Shown here one piece after another: positions 19,136 to 27,542 of a stretch of 64,000 nt of DNA (positions within the stretch are counted from its first letter, which is position 1; every line of letters begins with the position of its first letter). Under the pieces are notes generated by a model. That model did no database searches, was not told the origin of the DNA, and saw only the letters and a program-made list of their open reading frames with translations. A program made the translations under genes and the position numbers. Origin of the DNA: Roseiarcus sp963765375 (GTDB lineage Bacteria > Pseudomonadota > Alphaproteobacteria > Rhizobiales > Beijerinckiaceae); assembly GCA_963765375.1 (NCBI GenBank), contig CAVXVZ010000005.1:806001-870000 (forward strand), given 5' to 3'.

Positions 19136-21103
19136 TCATGGATGGTGGGGCGGCGGCCCTCGCAGAATGATCGAAACGGCGTGGCGAGTGGCATGGCGGC
19201 GCGTCAGGACGGTGGCCATGACCCGCTCTTCCCATGCGCGCCGGATGAGATGCTCGACCTCCTGCTCCCGGCTGTCGAACCGGTGCTCGCCGCCGTGACG
19301 ATCCTCGAGCATGAACCCCTCGAAATCGCCGAAGCGATCGAAAATGAGCGCGGCCACTTTGCCAGTGATGTGCGGCTCCTTGTCGAATTCCTCGGTTTGC
19401 TCCTCTTCGTGGCGTAGGAATTTCAGCAGCGCATGCCCCTTGAGGCTTCCCCATCCGGTGCAGGCGTCCCACCCAGGCCCGCATAGGTATCCCGGCGCCC
19501 CGCTGGAGGCGTTCGTGCGCCCGTCGTCGATGTCGCGGAAGACATGGCGAGCTTCACGCGAATAGAGGATTGGATTGAGGTAGCCTACGCGTTGGTGCAG
19601 GTGCGCGTTGATGATCGCAATGAGGCCGGCGTAGAGAGGCGCGGTCTCGCTGGTGCCCCACCAGCCGGGAGAACTCGCGCCGCCCAGGACAATCTCGTAA
19701 CCGTTGGCGTAGCCCGCGATATCAGGCGTGCCGCGCCCCTTGCGCTGGCCCGGGTTGAGCGAGAGAGGGATATGCGCATGGCGCTGCCAGTGTGGCAGGT
19801 CGAAGACATCGCTGACGCCGCCCCCGGTGATCCCATTGTCGGTCCACGCCACTTCGACGAAGGACGAGCCCGCGACGTCGCCAATGGTCGTGCCCCCGCA
19901 GGAGATCACCCAAGGGTCCGACTCTGGATAGTAGACATGCGCGTTCCCGTCACCGACCTGGCAGTTGGAGCCGTCGTCGCCAGAAGCGACGAGAACCGTC
20001 ATCCCAAACATCGCCGCTTCCTGAAACGCGGCGCTAACCGTCGCGATGACGGCGGGGGACCAGGTGAGATTGCCGAAGGTGTCGAACTCGGACCAGTCCC
20101 AGCTGATCGATAGCACCGAGGGGCGCCGCTCGCCGGGATTGGGGTGCACCGCCCGCTTGAGGGCGAGCACCCATCCGTTCTCGTCCCAAGTGGTGAAATA
20201 GACTTGGATATGCGCGCCCTGCGCGACCGATCCGGCGACCGAGATGTCGAGCACGACCTCCGCGTCGGCGAATCCCCCGGGTGAGTTCGTCGCTCCGTTG
20301 ACGCCTATGTCGAGAAGCGGTGGCGTGACAAAACCAGGGCCGATGCCGGCCGCCGTGGTGAAATAGGCGATGATATCGGAAGGCAGATAGCCGCATTTGC
20401 CGGCGACGGGATCGCTGAACTCGAGCAGTCCGATCGTCTCCTTGTCGATGTGGTTTGAAGGCTTGGGGAAATCGTAGAGCGCGGCCACCTGCGGCGGGGT
20501 CAGCGGCGTGATCGTCGGCAGCGGCGTAACCGCGCGGCGCGCCATCCGCCGGTTGTCGAGGCCGAAGACGCCTTCAACGACGTGTGCGACATCTTCCGGC
20601 AGATGGACGTAGCCCTCGTAGCCCCTGTAGACCTCTCGCTCCCCGCGCTCCCCGCGCTCCCTCCGCCTGCTTCGCGGCGGCCCTCGCAGGCGCCGGCGGT
20701 CTTCGTCATCCGCGCCGCGCTCCGTCTCGTATCGGTGCAGCTCGACGCCGAAGGCGTCGCTGACCTGGGAAACCTTGCCCGATGTGATCACCAGCCGCCG
20801 CTCGACGCTCCTCTCGACGACGGCGAGACCGTGTCGCGCCGCAAACGCCGCGACGAGCTCGAGATCGGCAGGGTCGGCGCCGTACTGCCGCGCAAACTCC
20901 TCGGAAGCGATGTAATGTCGTGAGCCCGGCGGGTTCTGAGCCCAGTGCTCCTGATCTGGCAGTTCGGGCGCCCCGGACCGCCGGCGTACGGCGATCGTGA
21001 CGGACATCATCTCGTTGGGGTCTGAGGGCCCGAGCCGTTTTGCCCCCGGCGCAATATGGCGCGCGCTGTTGACGAGCGTCCTTCGGTTTTGCTGAACTGG
21101 CAT
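19136..21103 (-). CDS. Secreted S53 family (sedolisin/kumamolisin-like) acid protease
   Basis: Serine-carboxyl peptidase of 655 residues, a family active at low pH. An N-terminal pro-domain (about 1-190) contains RHYIASEEFARQYG and SDAFGVELHRYE. A linker rich in Arg, Gly and Glu follows. The catalytic domain shows the Glu/Asp pair in DAEVVLDISVAG, the oxyanion Asp in VASGDDGSNC and the nucleophile Ser in WGTSETAPLYAG. About 100 residues after the peptidase core form a charged C-terminal extension (EEEQTEEFDKEPHITGK and onward) not typical of the family. No standard signal peptide is evident. The ATG at 21103 is preferred over a TTG two codons earlier because AAAGGGG is well spaced from it. 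Confidence 0.88.
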   Translation of the reverse strand: MPVQQNRRTLVNSARHIAPGAKRLGPSDPNEMMSVTIAVRRRSGAPELPDQEHWAQNPPGSRHYIASEEFARQYGADPADLELVAAFAARHGLAVVERSVERRLVITSGKVSQVSDAFGVELHRYETERGADDEDRRRLRGPPRSRRRERGERGEREVYRGYEGYVHLPEDVAHVVEGVFGLDNRRMARRAVTPLPTITPLTPPQVAALYDFPKPSNHIDKETIGLLEFSDPVAGKCGYLPSDIIAYFTTAAGIGPGFVTPPLLDIGVNGATNSPGGFADAEVVLDISVAGSVAQGAHIQVYFTTWDENGWVLALKRAVHPNPGERRPSVLSISWDWSEFDTFGNLTWSPAVIATVSAAFQEAAMFGMTVLVASGDDGSNCQVGDGNAHVYYPESDPWVISCGGTTIGDVAGSSFVEVAWTDNGITGGGVSDVFDLPHWQRHAHIPLSLNPGQRKGRGTPDIAGYANGYEIVLGGASSPGWWGTSETAPLYAGLIAIINAHLHQRVGYLNPILYSREARHVFRDIDDGRTNASSGAPGYLCGPGWDACTGWGSLKGHALLKFLRHEEEQTEEFDKEPHITGKVAALIFDRFGDFEGFMLEDRHGGEHRFDSREQEVEHLIRRAWEERVMATVLTRRHATRHAVSIILRGPPPHHP

Positions 21104-21399
21104 GAGCAAACCCCTTTGTTTTAATGGCTTCCCCCCAGATATTTCCCTTCCGTCGCCTTCCTTTGTCGGGTCGCGCCTCTTGAAAACGCTCCGGCTTTAC
21201 TGCTTGCCGGCAATCCTGTCTGTGATCGGCGTCACAATTCATTCACAGCAATTGGCTGGGGGAGCGCGAGCATCTCAACATGGCCGGACTATTGCGCCGA
21301 CAGCTTTCGGTTCGTCGCTCCGACGACTCTGGGCCGCCCCATCCCAAGGCGCGAAGCGATCCCAAAAGACGACCCCAATCGCCGCTTCACGATGCCGTC

Positions 21400-22413
21400 T
21401 CATCCGTTGCGGAAGGCGTAGGCGTAGCCGTTGAGCGCCGGCGCGCCGCCGAGATGGGCATAGAGGACCTTCGATCCCTTGGGGAAGAAGTCCTTCTTCG
21501 CAAGATCGATCATGCCCTGCATCGATTTGCCCTCGTAGACCGGGTCGGTGATCATGCCTTCGAGCCGCGCGGCGAGCCGGATCGCGTCCTTGGTCTCGGC
21601 CGACGGCACGCCGTAGAGCGGATAGGCGTAGTCCTCGACCAGCACGACGTCGTCCTCGGCGATGTCCTGCCCGAGCTCGATGAGCGTCGCGGTCTTCCGG
21701 GCGATGTCGAGGACCTGCGCTTTTGTCTGCTTCGGCGTCGCGGAAGCGTCGACGCCGATCACCTTGCGCTGCCGGCCGTCCTTGGCGAAGCCTACGACCA
21801 TGCCGGCATGGGTCGATCCGGTGACCGTGCAGACGATCACGTAATCGAACTTAAATCCGAGTTCGCGCTCCTGCGCCCGCACCTCCTCGGCGAAGCCGAC
21901 ATAGCCGAGCCCGCCGAACTTGTGCACCGACGCGCCCGCCGGGATCGGATAGGGCCGCCCGCCCTCGGCCTCGACCTCCTTGAGCGCGTCCTCCCAGCTT
22001 TTCCGGATGCCGATGTCGAACCCGTCGTCGACCAGCCGGACGTCGGCGCCCATGATCCGGCTCAGCATGATGTTGCCGACCCGGTCGTAGACCGCGTCCT
22101 CGTGCGGGACCCAGGCCTCCTGCACCAGCCGGCATTTCATGCCCAGCTTGGCCGCGACCGCGGCCACCTGACGGGTATGGTTCGACTGCACCCCGCCGAT
22201 CGAGACCAGCGTGTCGGCGTTCGAGGCAATCGCATCGGGGATGATGTATTCGAGCTTGCGCAGCTTGTTGCCGCCGAACGCGAGGCCCGAATTGCAGTCC
22301 TCGCGCTTGGCGTAAAGCTCGACCTTGTCGCCGAGATGGGCGCTGAGACGCTTCAGCCTCTCGATCGGCGTCGGGCCGAAGGTGAGCGGATAGCGTTCGA
22401 ATTTATCCAGCAT
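21400..22413 (-). CDS. acdS: 1-aminocyclopropane-1-carboxylate (ACC) deaminase
   Basis: PLP enzyme that splits ACC, the ethylene precursor of plants, into ammonia and 2-oxobutyrate. The 337-residue product matches family length. The PLP lysine is K50 in GGNKLRKLEY. Residues that separate true ACC deaminases from D-cysteine desulfhydrases are present: Y293 and E294 in DPVYEGKSMQG and L321 in AHLGGAPALNG, one position below the Pseudomonas numbering. The start is the ATG of MLDKFERYPLTFGP. No Lrp-type acdR regulator is adjacent; the divergent neighbour is a MarR gene. Confidence 0.95.
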   Translation of the reverse strand: MLDKFERYPLTFGPTPIERLKRLSAHLGDKVELYAKREDCNSGLAFGGNKLRKLEYIIPDAIASNADTLVSIGGVQSNHTRQVAAVAAKLGMKCRLVQEAWVPHEDAVYDRVGNIMLSRIMGADVRLVDDGFDIGIRKSWEDALKEVEAEGGRPYPIPAGASVHKFGGLGYVGFAEEVRAQERELGFKFDYVIVCTVTGSTHAGMVVGFAKDGRQRKVIGVDASATPKQTKAQVLDIARKTATLIELGQDIAEDDVVLVEDYAYPLYGVPSAETKDAIRLAARLEGMITDPVYEGKSMQGMIDLAKKDFFPKGSKVLYAHLGGAPALNGYAYAFRNG

Positions 22414-22730
22414 GGCCGGGCTTTTCCTGTTCGCAAGCGCGGGCGACGTTAAACGATGAACGGCTGGAGTTGAACCCGACGTCAGCGCAACCACCGCCGA
22501 GGATGGAGTTGGACTACAGCAACGCAAGCGGCGACGTTGAAGCCGATTTCGCAAGCGGCGATTTCAACATCGCCTGCCCAGACGTGTCCTTCGCAGTGTT
22601 GAACAACGTGTTGAACAATCTGCCTCTGGCGTAACCATGAGCGCCAGGAGCCGACCTTCACCGCCGAGGCTCAACCGCGCGAGGCCCGGCGGGCCGCAGC
22701 CCGCCGCGATCAAGGCTCATGAAAATACAG
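22414..22730. other. Divergent intergenic region between acdS and the MarR gene
   Basis: Holds the acdS upstream region and the start of the MarR control region. A 43-codon ORF on the plus strand at 22503-22634 (MELDYSNASGDVEADFASGD..., ending NNLPLA) is open and acidic but lacks a well-spaced ribosome-binding site. I do not call it a gene. No recognisable RNA structure was seen. Confidence 0.3.
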
Positions 22731-22770
22731 TTGACAAGGAAACTGTTGCAAGATAGTTTCCTTGGAAACT
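22731..22770 (+). promoter_or_regulatory. Promoter with overlapping MarR-type operator
   Basis: A consensus -35 box TTGACA at 22731-22736 is followed after 15-17 bases by a GATAGT/TAGTTT -10 element. Laid over it is a perfect 9-bp inverted repeat, AAGGAAACT at 22736-22744 and AGTTTCCTT at 22755-22763. A third half-site GGAAACT at 22764-22770 makes a second dyad AGTTTCC-tt-GGAAACT. Binding here would block RNA polymerase, which suggests autoregulation by the MarR protein encoded just downstream. Confidence 0.75.
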
Positions 22771-22794
22771 GATAGAGGCCGCGCGTGGCGCCGG

Positions 22795-23241
22795 ATGGAA
22801 ATGACCCCGCTCGAATCGCACTTGGGTTACTGGCTGCGCTACGTGTCGAACCACGTATCGCACGCCTTCGCCCTGAAGGTCGCCGCGCGCGGCGTGACGG
22901 TCGCCGAGTGGGTCGTGCTGCGCGAGCTCTACGACGGCGAGAGCGCGCCGAGCGCGCTCGCCGACCGGCTCGGCATGACGCGCGGGGCGATCTCGAAGCT
23001 CGCCGACCGGCTGATCGCCAAGGGCTTGATCGGCCGCCGACCCAGCGCCGGCGATCGCCGGTTCCAGACGCTCGCGCTCACTCCGCAAGGGCGGGCGCTG
23101 ACGCCGAAGCTCGCGGCTTTGGCGGATGAAAACGATCGGGAGTTTTTCGCCGATCTCGATCGCGCGACGCGCGAGACGATCGCGGCGGCGATGAGGGACA
23201 TCGTGCGCCGCAAAGGACTGCGGGCCGCGCCGGTCGATTGA
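22795..23241 (+). CDS. MarR family winged-helix transcriptional regulator
   Basis: Dimeric DNA-binding repressor of 148 residues. It has the MarR core: a recognition helix region SALADRLGMTRGAISKLADR, the wing RRPSAGDRRFQTLALTPQG, and N- and C-terminal dimerisation helices. A TTG at 22762 would extend the frame into the operator itself, so a start at 22795 (MEMTPLESHLGYW) or 22801 is preferred; neither has a strong Shine-Dalgarno. It is likely autoregulated and may control the DUF1398 and VOC genes that follow, or acdS divergently. The ligand is unknown. Confidence 0.88.
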   Translation: MEMTPLESHLGYWLRYVSNHVSHAFALKVAARGVTVAEWVVLRELYDGESAPSALADRLGMTRGAISKLADRLIAKGLIGRRPSAGDRRFQTLALTPQGRALTPKLAALADENDREFFADLDRATRETIAAAMRDIVRRKGLRAAPVD

Positions 23242-23285
23242 GCGGCGGCGGGACGCGATGGCGAACGAGAGAGAGGAGTGAGACT

Positions 23286-23687
23286 ATGGACGCCCATGTG
23301 AAGGATGTCGTGTGGGAAATGAGCAAGGCCTCGGACGAGGAGCGCGTCACGTTTCCCGAGGTGGTGAAGGCGCTGATGGAGGTTAAGATCGAGCGCTATC
23401 ACGCCGATCTCGTCGCCGGGCGGAAGACCTACTATCTTCCGGACGGCGAATTCGAGGAGACGAACGCCCATAAGGTCAGCGGCGCGGCGCTCAAGTTTTC
23501 GGCCGAAGGCGTGGAGAAAGCAGTCCGTGCCATCCAGCGGCAGGAGATTGCCTATCGCGAGTTCTGCCGCTTGATCGCGGACGCCGGCTGCGTCGGCTAT
23601 TTCGTCAGCCTGGCCGGCCGCCGCGCCGTCTATTACGGCCGCACCGGGGACGAACACGTCGAATGGTTCCCCGGCGCAAAGCCGTAA
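23286..23687 (+). CDS. DUF1398 domain protein
   Basis: Small soluble protein of 133 residues of the DUF1398 family (E. coli YbcV relatives), with family-like phrases IERYHADLVAGRKTYYLPDGE and CVGYFVSLAGRRAVYYGRTGDEHVEWF, given here as recognisable fragments. Function is not known. GAGAGGAGTGAG precedes the ATG. It lies 44 bases after the MarR gene and 48 before the VOC gene, so the three probably form one transcript. Confidence 0.85.
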   Translation: MDAHVKDVVWEMSKASDEERVTFPEVVKALMEVKIERYHADLVAGRKTYYLPDGEFEETNAHKVSGAALKFSAEGVEKAVRAIQRQEIAYREFCRLIADAGCVGYFVSLAGRRAVYYGRTGDEHVEWFPGAKP

Positions 23688-23735
23688 TTGACGGATGGCG
23701 TTCATTCGCCGCCCATTCGCGAAAGGAGCAATCCC

Positions 23736-24092
23736 ATGATCGACCACATCGGCCTTCGCACCGCCCAGTTCGACGTCATGACCGCGTTCTACGAGCAGGC
23801 CCTCGCCCCGCTCGGAATCAAGAAGCTCATGGCCTACGACGGCGGCGCGGGCTTCGGGCGCGACGCGCCGGTTCTTTGGATCGGCGCATCGAGCGAACCG
23901 CGATCCAGCGTCCACCTGGCGCTGTCGAGCTCGGATAAGTCCGCCGTCGGGGCGTTTCACGCCGCGGCCCTCAAGGCTGGGGCGAAGGACAACGGCGCGC
24001 CAGGTCCGCGCGATTATGCGCCGAACTACTACGCCGCTTTCGTCATCGACCCCGACGGCAACAACCTCGAGGCGGTCTGCCACGCCGCCTGA
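23736..24092 (+). CDS. VOC (glyoxalase/bleomycin-resistance fold) family protein
   Basis: Metal-binding beta-alpha-beta-beta-beta fold protein of 118 residues. It opens with MIDHIGLRTAQFDVMTAFYEQALAP, of which H4 is the usual first metal ligand, and ends with the family phrase FVIDPDGNNLEAVCH, which supplies the C-terminal Glu ligand. The start at 23736 follows GAAAGGAG. The substrate cannot be predicted; VOC members next to MarR regulators often act in detoxification, which is context-based inference. Confidence 0.88.
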   Translation: MIDHIGLRTAQFDVMTAFYEQALAPLGIKKLMAYDGGAGFGRDAPVLWIGASSEPRSSVHLALSSSDKSAVGAFHAAALKAGAKDNGAPGPRDYAPNYYAAFVIDPDGNNLEAVCHAA

Positions 24093-24099
24093 GCTCGAT

Positions 24100-24131
24100 G
24101 ACGACCCGCCGGCTTTCGGGTGGCGTCTTTC
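24100..24131 (+). terminator. Possible terminator after the MarR-DUF1398-VOC operon
   Basis: Eight bases after the VOC stop, GACG-ACCCG can pair with CGGGT-(GG)-CGTC across an eight-base loop, followed by TTTCT. The stem has a two-base bulge and the T-tract is short, so this is a modest candidate. Confidence 0.45.
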
Positions 24132-24316
24132 TATTAATCGAAAATATCTTGCCTTCGGCGCGCACATGGTGTATTCTACAGAAATGGCGGCGCAGGGCTT
24201 CTGAGAGCCCGGCGCGTCGGCCGGGTCGGGCGGGAGACAGGGATCGCAGGGTCGACTCGGGCATGGAATGGACGCTAACCCATTGATAACTCATGATCCG
24301 AGGACAGGATCTGGCA

Positions 24317-24421
24317 TTTTGATTTTGTTGCGCTCGATTTTGATTTCGTTGCGGCCCGATTTGGTTTTTGTTGCGCCCGGCTTTGATTTCGTTGCGGACG
24401 GCTTTGATTTCGTTGCGCCCG
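24317..24421. repeat. Five-copy 21-22 bp tandem minisatellite
   Basis: Five head-to-tail copies of a unit close to TTTGATTTCGTTGCGCCCGG, differing at a few positions (units of 21, 22, 22, 21 and 21 bases). The T-rich half is markedly lower in GC than its surroundings. Units abut without spacers, so this is not a CRISPR. It lies between the VOC gene and the end of the ClpP-like protease gene. On the minus strand the unit can be read as repeated RNEIKAG/RNQN peptides, but no start or gene context supports translation. Confidence 0.85.
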
Positions 24422-24458
24422 GGGAGCCGGCCTCGGCGGACGAGTAGGATCGAGTTGC

Positions 24459-25685
24459 TCACGGACAGGCTTCGGCAATCAGCGCCTTCGCCCCGTCCAT
24501 TGCGGTAATTTCGACCGCCCCCGGGAGCTCTCGCGCCGCCGCGTTCGCCGAGGCGTCGCGACCTGGTTCGACGACGAGGCTGCCGCCGCTGGCGAGCGCA
24601 CAGAAGCGCTCGCGTGGGATGATCGCGCGCGCCGGCGCCGTCCCGGCCGTGGTCAATCGCAGCGGTTCGCCCCCTGGGGCGTTCAAGGTCAGGCTCCAGC
24701 CCAATGCAGGCGGATCGGCAGCCTGCCGCGTCTCGGAATCGCCCTCGCTCGCCTCCGCCTCGACCCCGCCGCCGCCGCGGCGATAGCGGAACGCGATATC
24801 GAGCGCTGCGCCCTGTCCACCGAACGGCTCGGCGACGCTCGCCTGCACGAATTCGGGGTCGCCGTCGAACGCCTGGCCATTCAAGCCGTTGGCGCCGCTG
24901 GCCACGATCGGCTCGGCGGCGTCGAGCGCCTGTGTCGCGAGATGCGAGGCCCTGAGATCGGCGAGACTCAGCCAGCGAACGCTGGCCGCCGGCGTTTTGC
25001 GCATGAGCGCCATCACGGGATCGCCGACGCCCATGGCGGTCAGGTAGCTGGTGACCGCCGCATCGACGCCGCTCTGCTCGTAGACTTTCCGCGTCGAGGT
25101 GAGATGCGCCGAGCCTTCGGTCTCTTTCACCACCGTGGTGATCTGATGCACGCCGACCAGCGCTACAGGGCCAACGAGCCGCTCGACGCCGCCGGCGAGC
25201 ACGAGCACGCAGGCCGAGGCGCACATCGCGCCGCCGGTTATCGCTCGGCCGGGTCCGCTCGGGCACCTCGGCGCCCGCTCGGGACAATTCGTGATCAGCG
25301 TCCTGGCGACGGCGATCGCGAGGCCCTTGGCGCGAATGAGTTCGCCCATCGCCATCGCGTCGGCGACCGAGCCGCCGGGAGAGTGGATCAGGATCGGCAA
25401 TCGGCGGCCGCCGAGGCTCTCGACCGCCTGAGCGAACTCGACCGCCGCGCCCGGCCCGATCCGGCCCTCGGCCGAAAGCCATTCCGGGCAATTGGGCGCG
25501 CATGCGGGGTCGGCGCCCACGACGCGCACAAAACGCATCGGCGGCTCGCCGCGCGTCCGGGCCGGCGGCCTCAGGTCGGCCGGCGCCGGCGCGCTCGCCG
25601 CGAGCAGACCGAAAAAGGCGAGCACGAACGCCCGGGCGACTGGCCCGAGACGTCGTTTCCGTGGAGGCGGCCGGCCATCGCCCAT
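24459..25685 (-). CDS. Secreted ClpP/SppA-fold serine protease-like protein
   Basis: Probable periplasmic protein of 408 residues with a basic N-terminus, a hydrophobic signal segment (about 18-36) and a crotonase/ClpP-like core. Visible landmarks are ILIHSPGGSVADAMAMGELIRAKG, where Gly-Gly forms the oxyanion region, and AMCASACVLVLAGG, where the Ser of CASAC is in the ClpP nucleophile position, followed by VALVGVHQ with a candidate His. The C-terminal half is a distinct beta-rich region of unknown role. Several Cys (CAPNCP, NCPERAPRCP) suggest disulfides. The target is unknown. A second protein of this type is encoded at about 39.2 kb. Confidence 0.72.
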   Translation of the reverse strand: MGDGRPPPRKRRLGPVARAFVLAFFGLLAASAPAPADLRPPARTRGEPPMRFVRVVGADPACAPNCPEWLSAEGRIGPGAAVEFAQAVESLGGRRLPILIHSPGGSVADAMAMGELIRAKGLAIAVARTLITNCPERAPRCPSGPGRAITGGAMCASACVLVLAGGVERLVGPVALVGVHQITTVVKETEGSAHLTSTRKVYEQSGVDAAVTSYLTAMGVGDPVMALMRKTPAASVRWLSLADLRASHLATQALDAAEPIVASGANGLNGQAFDGDPEFVQASVAEPFGGQGAALDIAFRYRRGGGGVEAEASEGDSETRQAADPPALGWSLTLNAPGGEPLRLTTAGTAPARAIIPRERFCALASGGSLVVEPGRDASANAAARELPGAVEITAMDGAKALIAEACP

Positions 25686-25708
25686 CGGCGCAACCCGTTC
25701 CTCCAGCC

Positions 25709-26548
25709 CTATGACGCCGCTCTTCCGCCTTCCCGGCGCTCGCCGCGCAAGCGCTGATATTCGAACGCGATCGGGCTCGCGCCGTGCCTTCGCTCCAGCC
25801 GGCGGATGATGAAATGGCCGCGAGCCAGCCTCTGGAAGTGGTCGGCGAAGGCGGCGTTGACTGTCGCGCCGCCGACCGCGCCGAGGATCGGCGCCGCCTG
25901 CGCAGCGACTTTCTCGCTCACCACGACCCCGAAGCGGGCCGCGATTTGCGAGATCAGCCGCGCGATGATCGGCGCGGAGTGGGCGCTGATACCCTCGCTG
26001 GCGACAAAACGCGCGCTGTCGCTCACCGATTTGGCGAGCGCGGCGCGGACGGCGAAATACCCGCTTTCAAACGCCGCCTCCTCATCCGTCCGCCCGCCGA
26101 GCGCGAACACCTCGACGCAGGCCAGGGCGGCGGCCGGGGCGCTCAGGTCCTCCCCTTCGTCGCGCGCGATCTCGGCGATCGAGCGCAGGAGGATGGTCGT
26201 CGAGATCGGCAACTCGACCGGCAGCGCCGCCAATCCGAGCGCGCCGCCGACCGCGCCGGAGGCGGCGGCGGCGAGCTTATGGGCGCGGTTGGCCGGTTTG
26301 GCCGCGCCCTTGAGATCGAGGGTGCGCAACGCCAGCTTCAGCGCGCCGCGAAGGGCGGCCTCGGTCGCATGCGCGACCGCGCGCCGCGCCGATTGCGGCA
26401 CGGCGTCGCTCAAGAGCTCGACCGGTCGCCCGATGACGTCGGTCAGGCGCTGCGCGAAACTCGCGCCTTCCAGGCAAGCGACCGCTTGCCTCAGATCGTT
26501 GGTCTCCTCGCGCGTCAATCGCGCCGGCATGACCTCGATGGTCGCCAT
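25709..26548 (-). CDS. EcsC family protein
   Basis: A 279-residue protein resembling the EcsC family, named for a gene of the Bacillus ecs operon but of unknown biochemical role. It has an Ala-rich helical central region with a likely membrane-associated segment (AAAASGAVGGALGLAALPVELP) and family-like phrases such as STTILLRSIAEIARDEGEDL and GGATVNAAFADHFQRLARGHFIIRRLE. It lies 23 bases upstream of the ClpP-like gene on the same strand. Confidence 0.75.
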   Translation of the reverse strand: MATIEVMPARLTREETNDLRQAVACLEGASFAQRLTDVIGRPVELLSDAVPQSARRAVAHATEAALRGALKLALRTLDLKGAAKPANRAHKLAAAASGAVGGALGLAALPVELPISTTILLRSIAEIARDEGEDLSAPAAALACVEVFALGGRTDEEAAFESGYFAVRAALAKSVSDSARFVASEGISAHSAPIIARLISQIAARFGVVVSEKVAAQAAPILGAVGGATVNAAFADHFQRLARGHFIIRRLERRHGASPIAFEYQRLRGERREGGRAAS

Positions 26549-26637
26549 CGCCGCCTCTCAAGACCCCGGGGACATTCCCAGGCCCCGCGAAATATAGGGC
26601 GTGAAGGCTCTGCGCCAAGCTCCGACGAGGCTCAAGG

Positions 26638-27462
26638 TCAAACGAAAACGATAATCGCCAGGCTTATCGCGCCGGCCGCCCAGCAATAATAGGCGAAGGG
26701 ACTCAGCGCCTCGAACTCGTGTTTGTGGAAATATCGCATAAGGAAAGCGAGGCTCAGATAGGCGACGATGCCGGCGACCACCGCTGAAAGGAGCGCCATG
26801 GAACCCAGCGTCGCGCCTTCCTTCATGAGCTTCGGCGCCTCGTAGACGTTGGCGGCGAGAATGATCGGCGCGCCCATCAGGAACGAAAAGCGCGCCGCCT
26901 CTTCGTGCTTGAGCCCCGCCACGACGCCAGCGACCATCGTCGAGCCCGAGCGCGAGATCCCCGGGATCAAGGCGAGGATCTGGGCGCAGCCCACCGCCAG
27001 CGCGCCCTTCCAATTGAGTTGATCGAGCGTTCCGATCGACTCTTCGCCGATCCGGTCGCCGAGATAGAGGATGAAGCCGTTGACGATCAGGAAGACCGAA
27101 GCGATTGCAGGCGCGGCGAACGCGTGGCCGAGCAGCTTGCGGAACAAGACGCCGGCGATGACCGCCGGGATGGTCGCCAGCACGACGTGGAAAAACGTCC
27201 TTCTGTCCTTCGGCGCGCGGCTCCCTGACGCTCCGGCGAGGGAGAGCCCAAAATTGAGCCAGTCGCGCCAGAAGAACGCGAACAGAGCGATTGAAGTGCC
27301 CAAATGCATGACCGCCAGGTAGGCGAGCCAGTCCGGGGCCTTCTCGTCGACTCCCCATTTCAACAGCCGCGGCAGGATCACCGCATGGCCGAGGCTGCTG
27401 ACGGGGAAAAGCTCCGTCACGCCTTGCAGCACGGCCATCACAATCGCTTGCAGTGCGGTCAA
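26638..27462 (-). CDS. uppP: Undecaprenyl-diphosphate phosphatase
   Basis: Integral membrane phosphatase that recycles the lipid carrier of peptidoglycan and other polymers (BacA family). The 274-residue protein has about eight helices. The two family motifs are visible: the Glu-rich N-terminal segment VLQGVTELFPVSSLGHAVIL and the second motif PGISRSGSTMVAGV. Length and topology are normal. Confidence 0.95.
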   Translation of the reverse strand: MTALQAIVMAVLQGVTELFPVSSLGHAVILPRLLKWGVDEKAPDWLAYLAVMHLGTSIALFAFFWRDWLNFGLSLAGASGSRAPKDRRTFFHVVLATIPAVIAGVLFRKLLGHAFAAPAIASVFLIVNGFILYLGDRIGEESIGTLDQLNWKGALAVGCAQILALIPGISRSGSTMVAGVVAGLKHEEAARFSFLMGAPIILAANVYEAPKLMKEGATLGSMALLSAVVAGIVAYLSLAFLMRYFHKHEFEALSPFAYYCWAAGAISLAIIVFV

Positions 27463-27542
27463 GAAAGAGCCTCGCCAATCAGTAGGAATGACGTCGGCGA
27501 GGCGCCTTCAAGGCAGTCCCTTGGCGAACGCCCTCGTCGCCT

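Noticed and set aside
22503..22634. 43-codon ORF upstream of the MarR gene
   Set aside because: Acidic and open, but the only purine-rich motif touches the ATG and there is no support from context or known families.
22762..22797. TTG start extending the MarR protein by 11 residues
   Set aside because: It lies within the operator/promoter, so it would be at or before the transcription start.
24317..24421. Minisatellite considered as a CRISPR array
   Set aside because: Units are 21-22 bp and contiguous, with no variable spacers and no cas genes.
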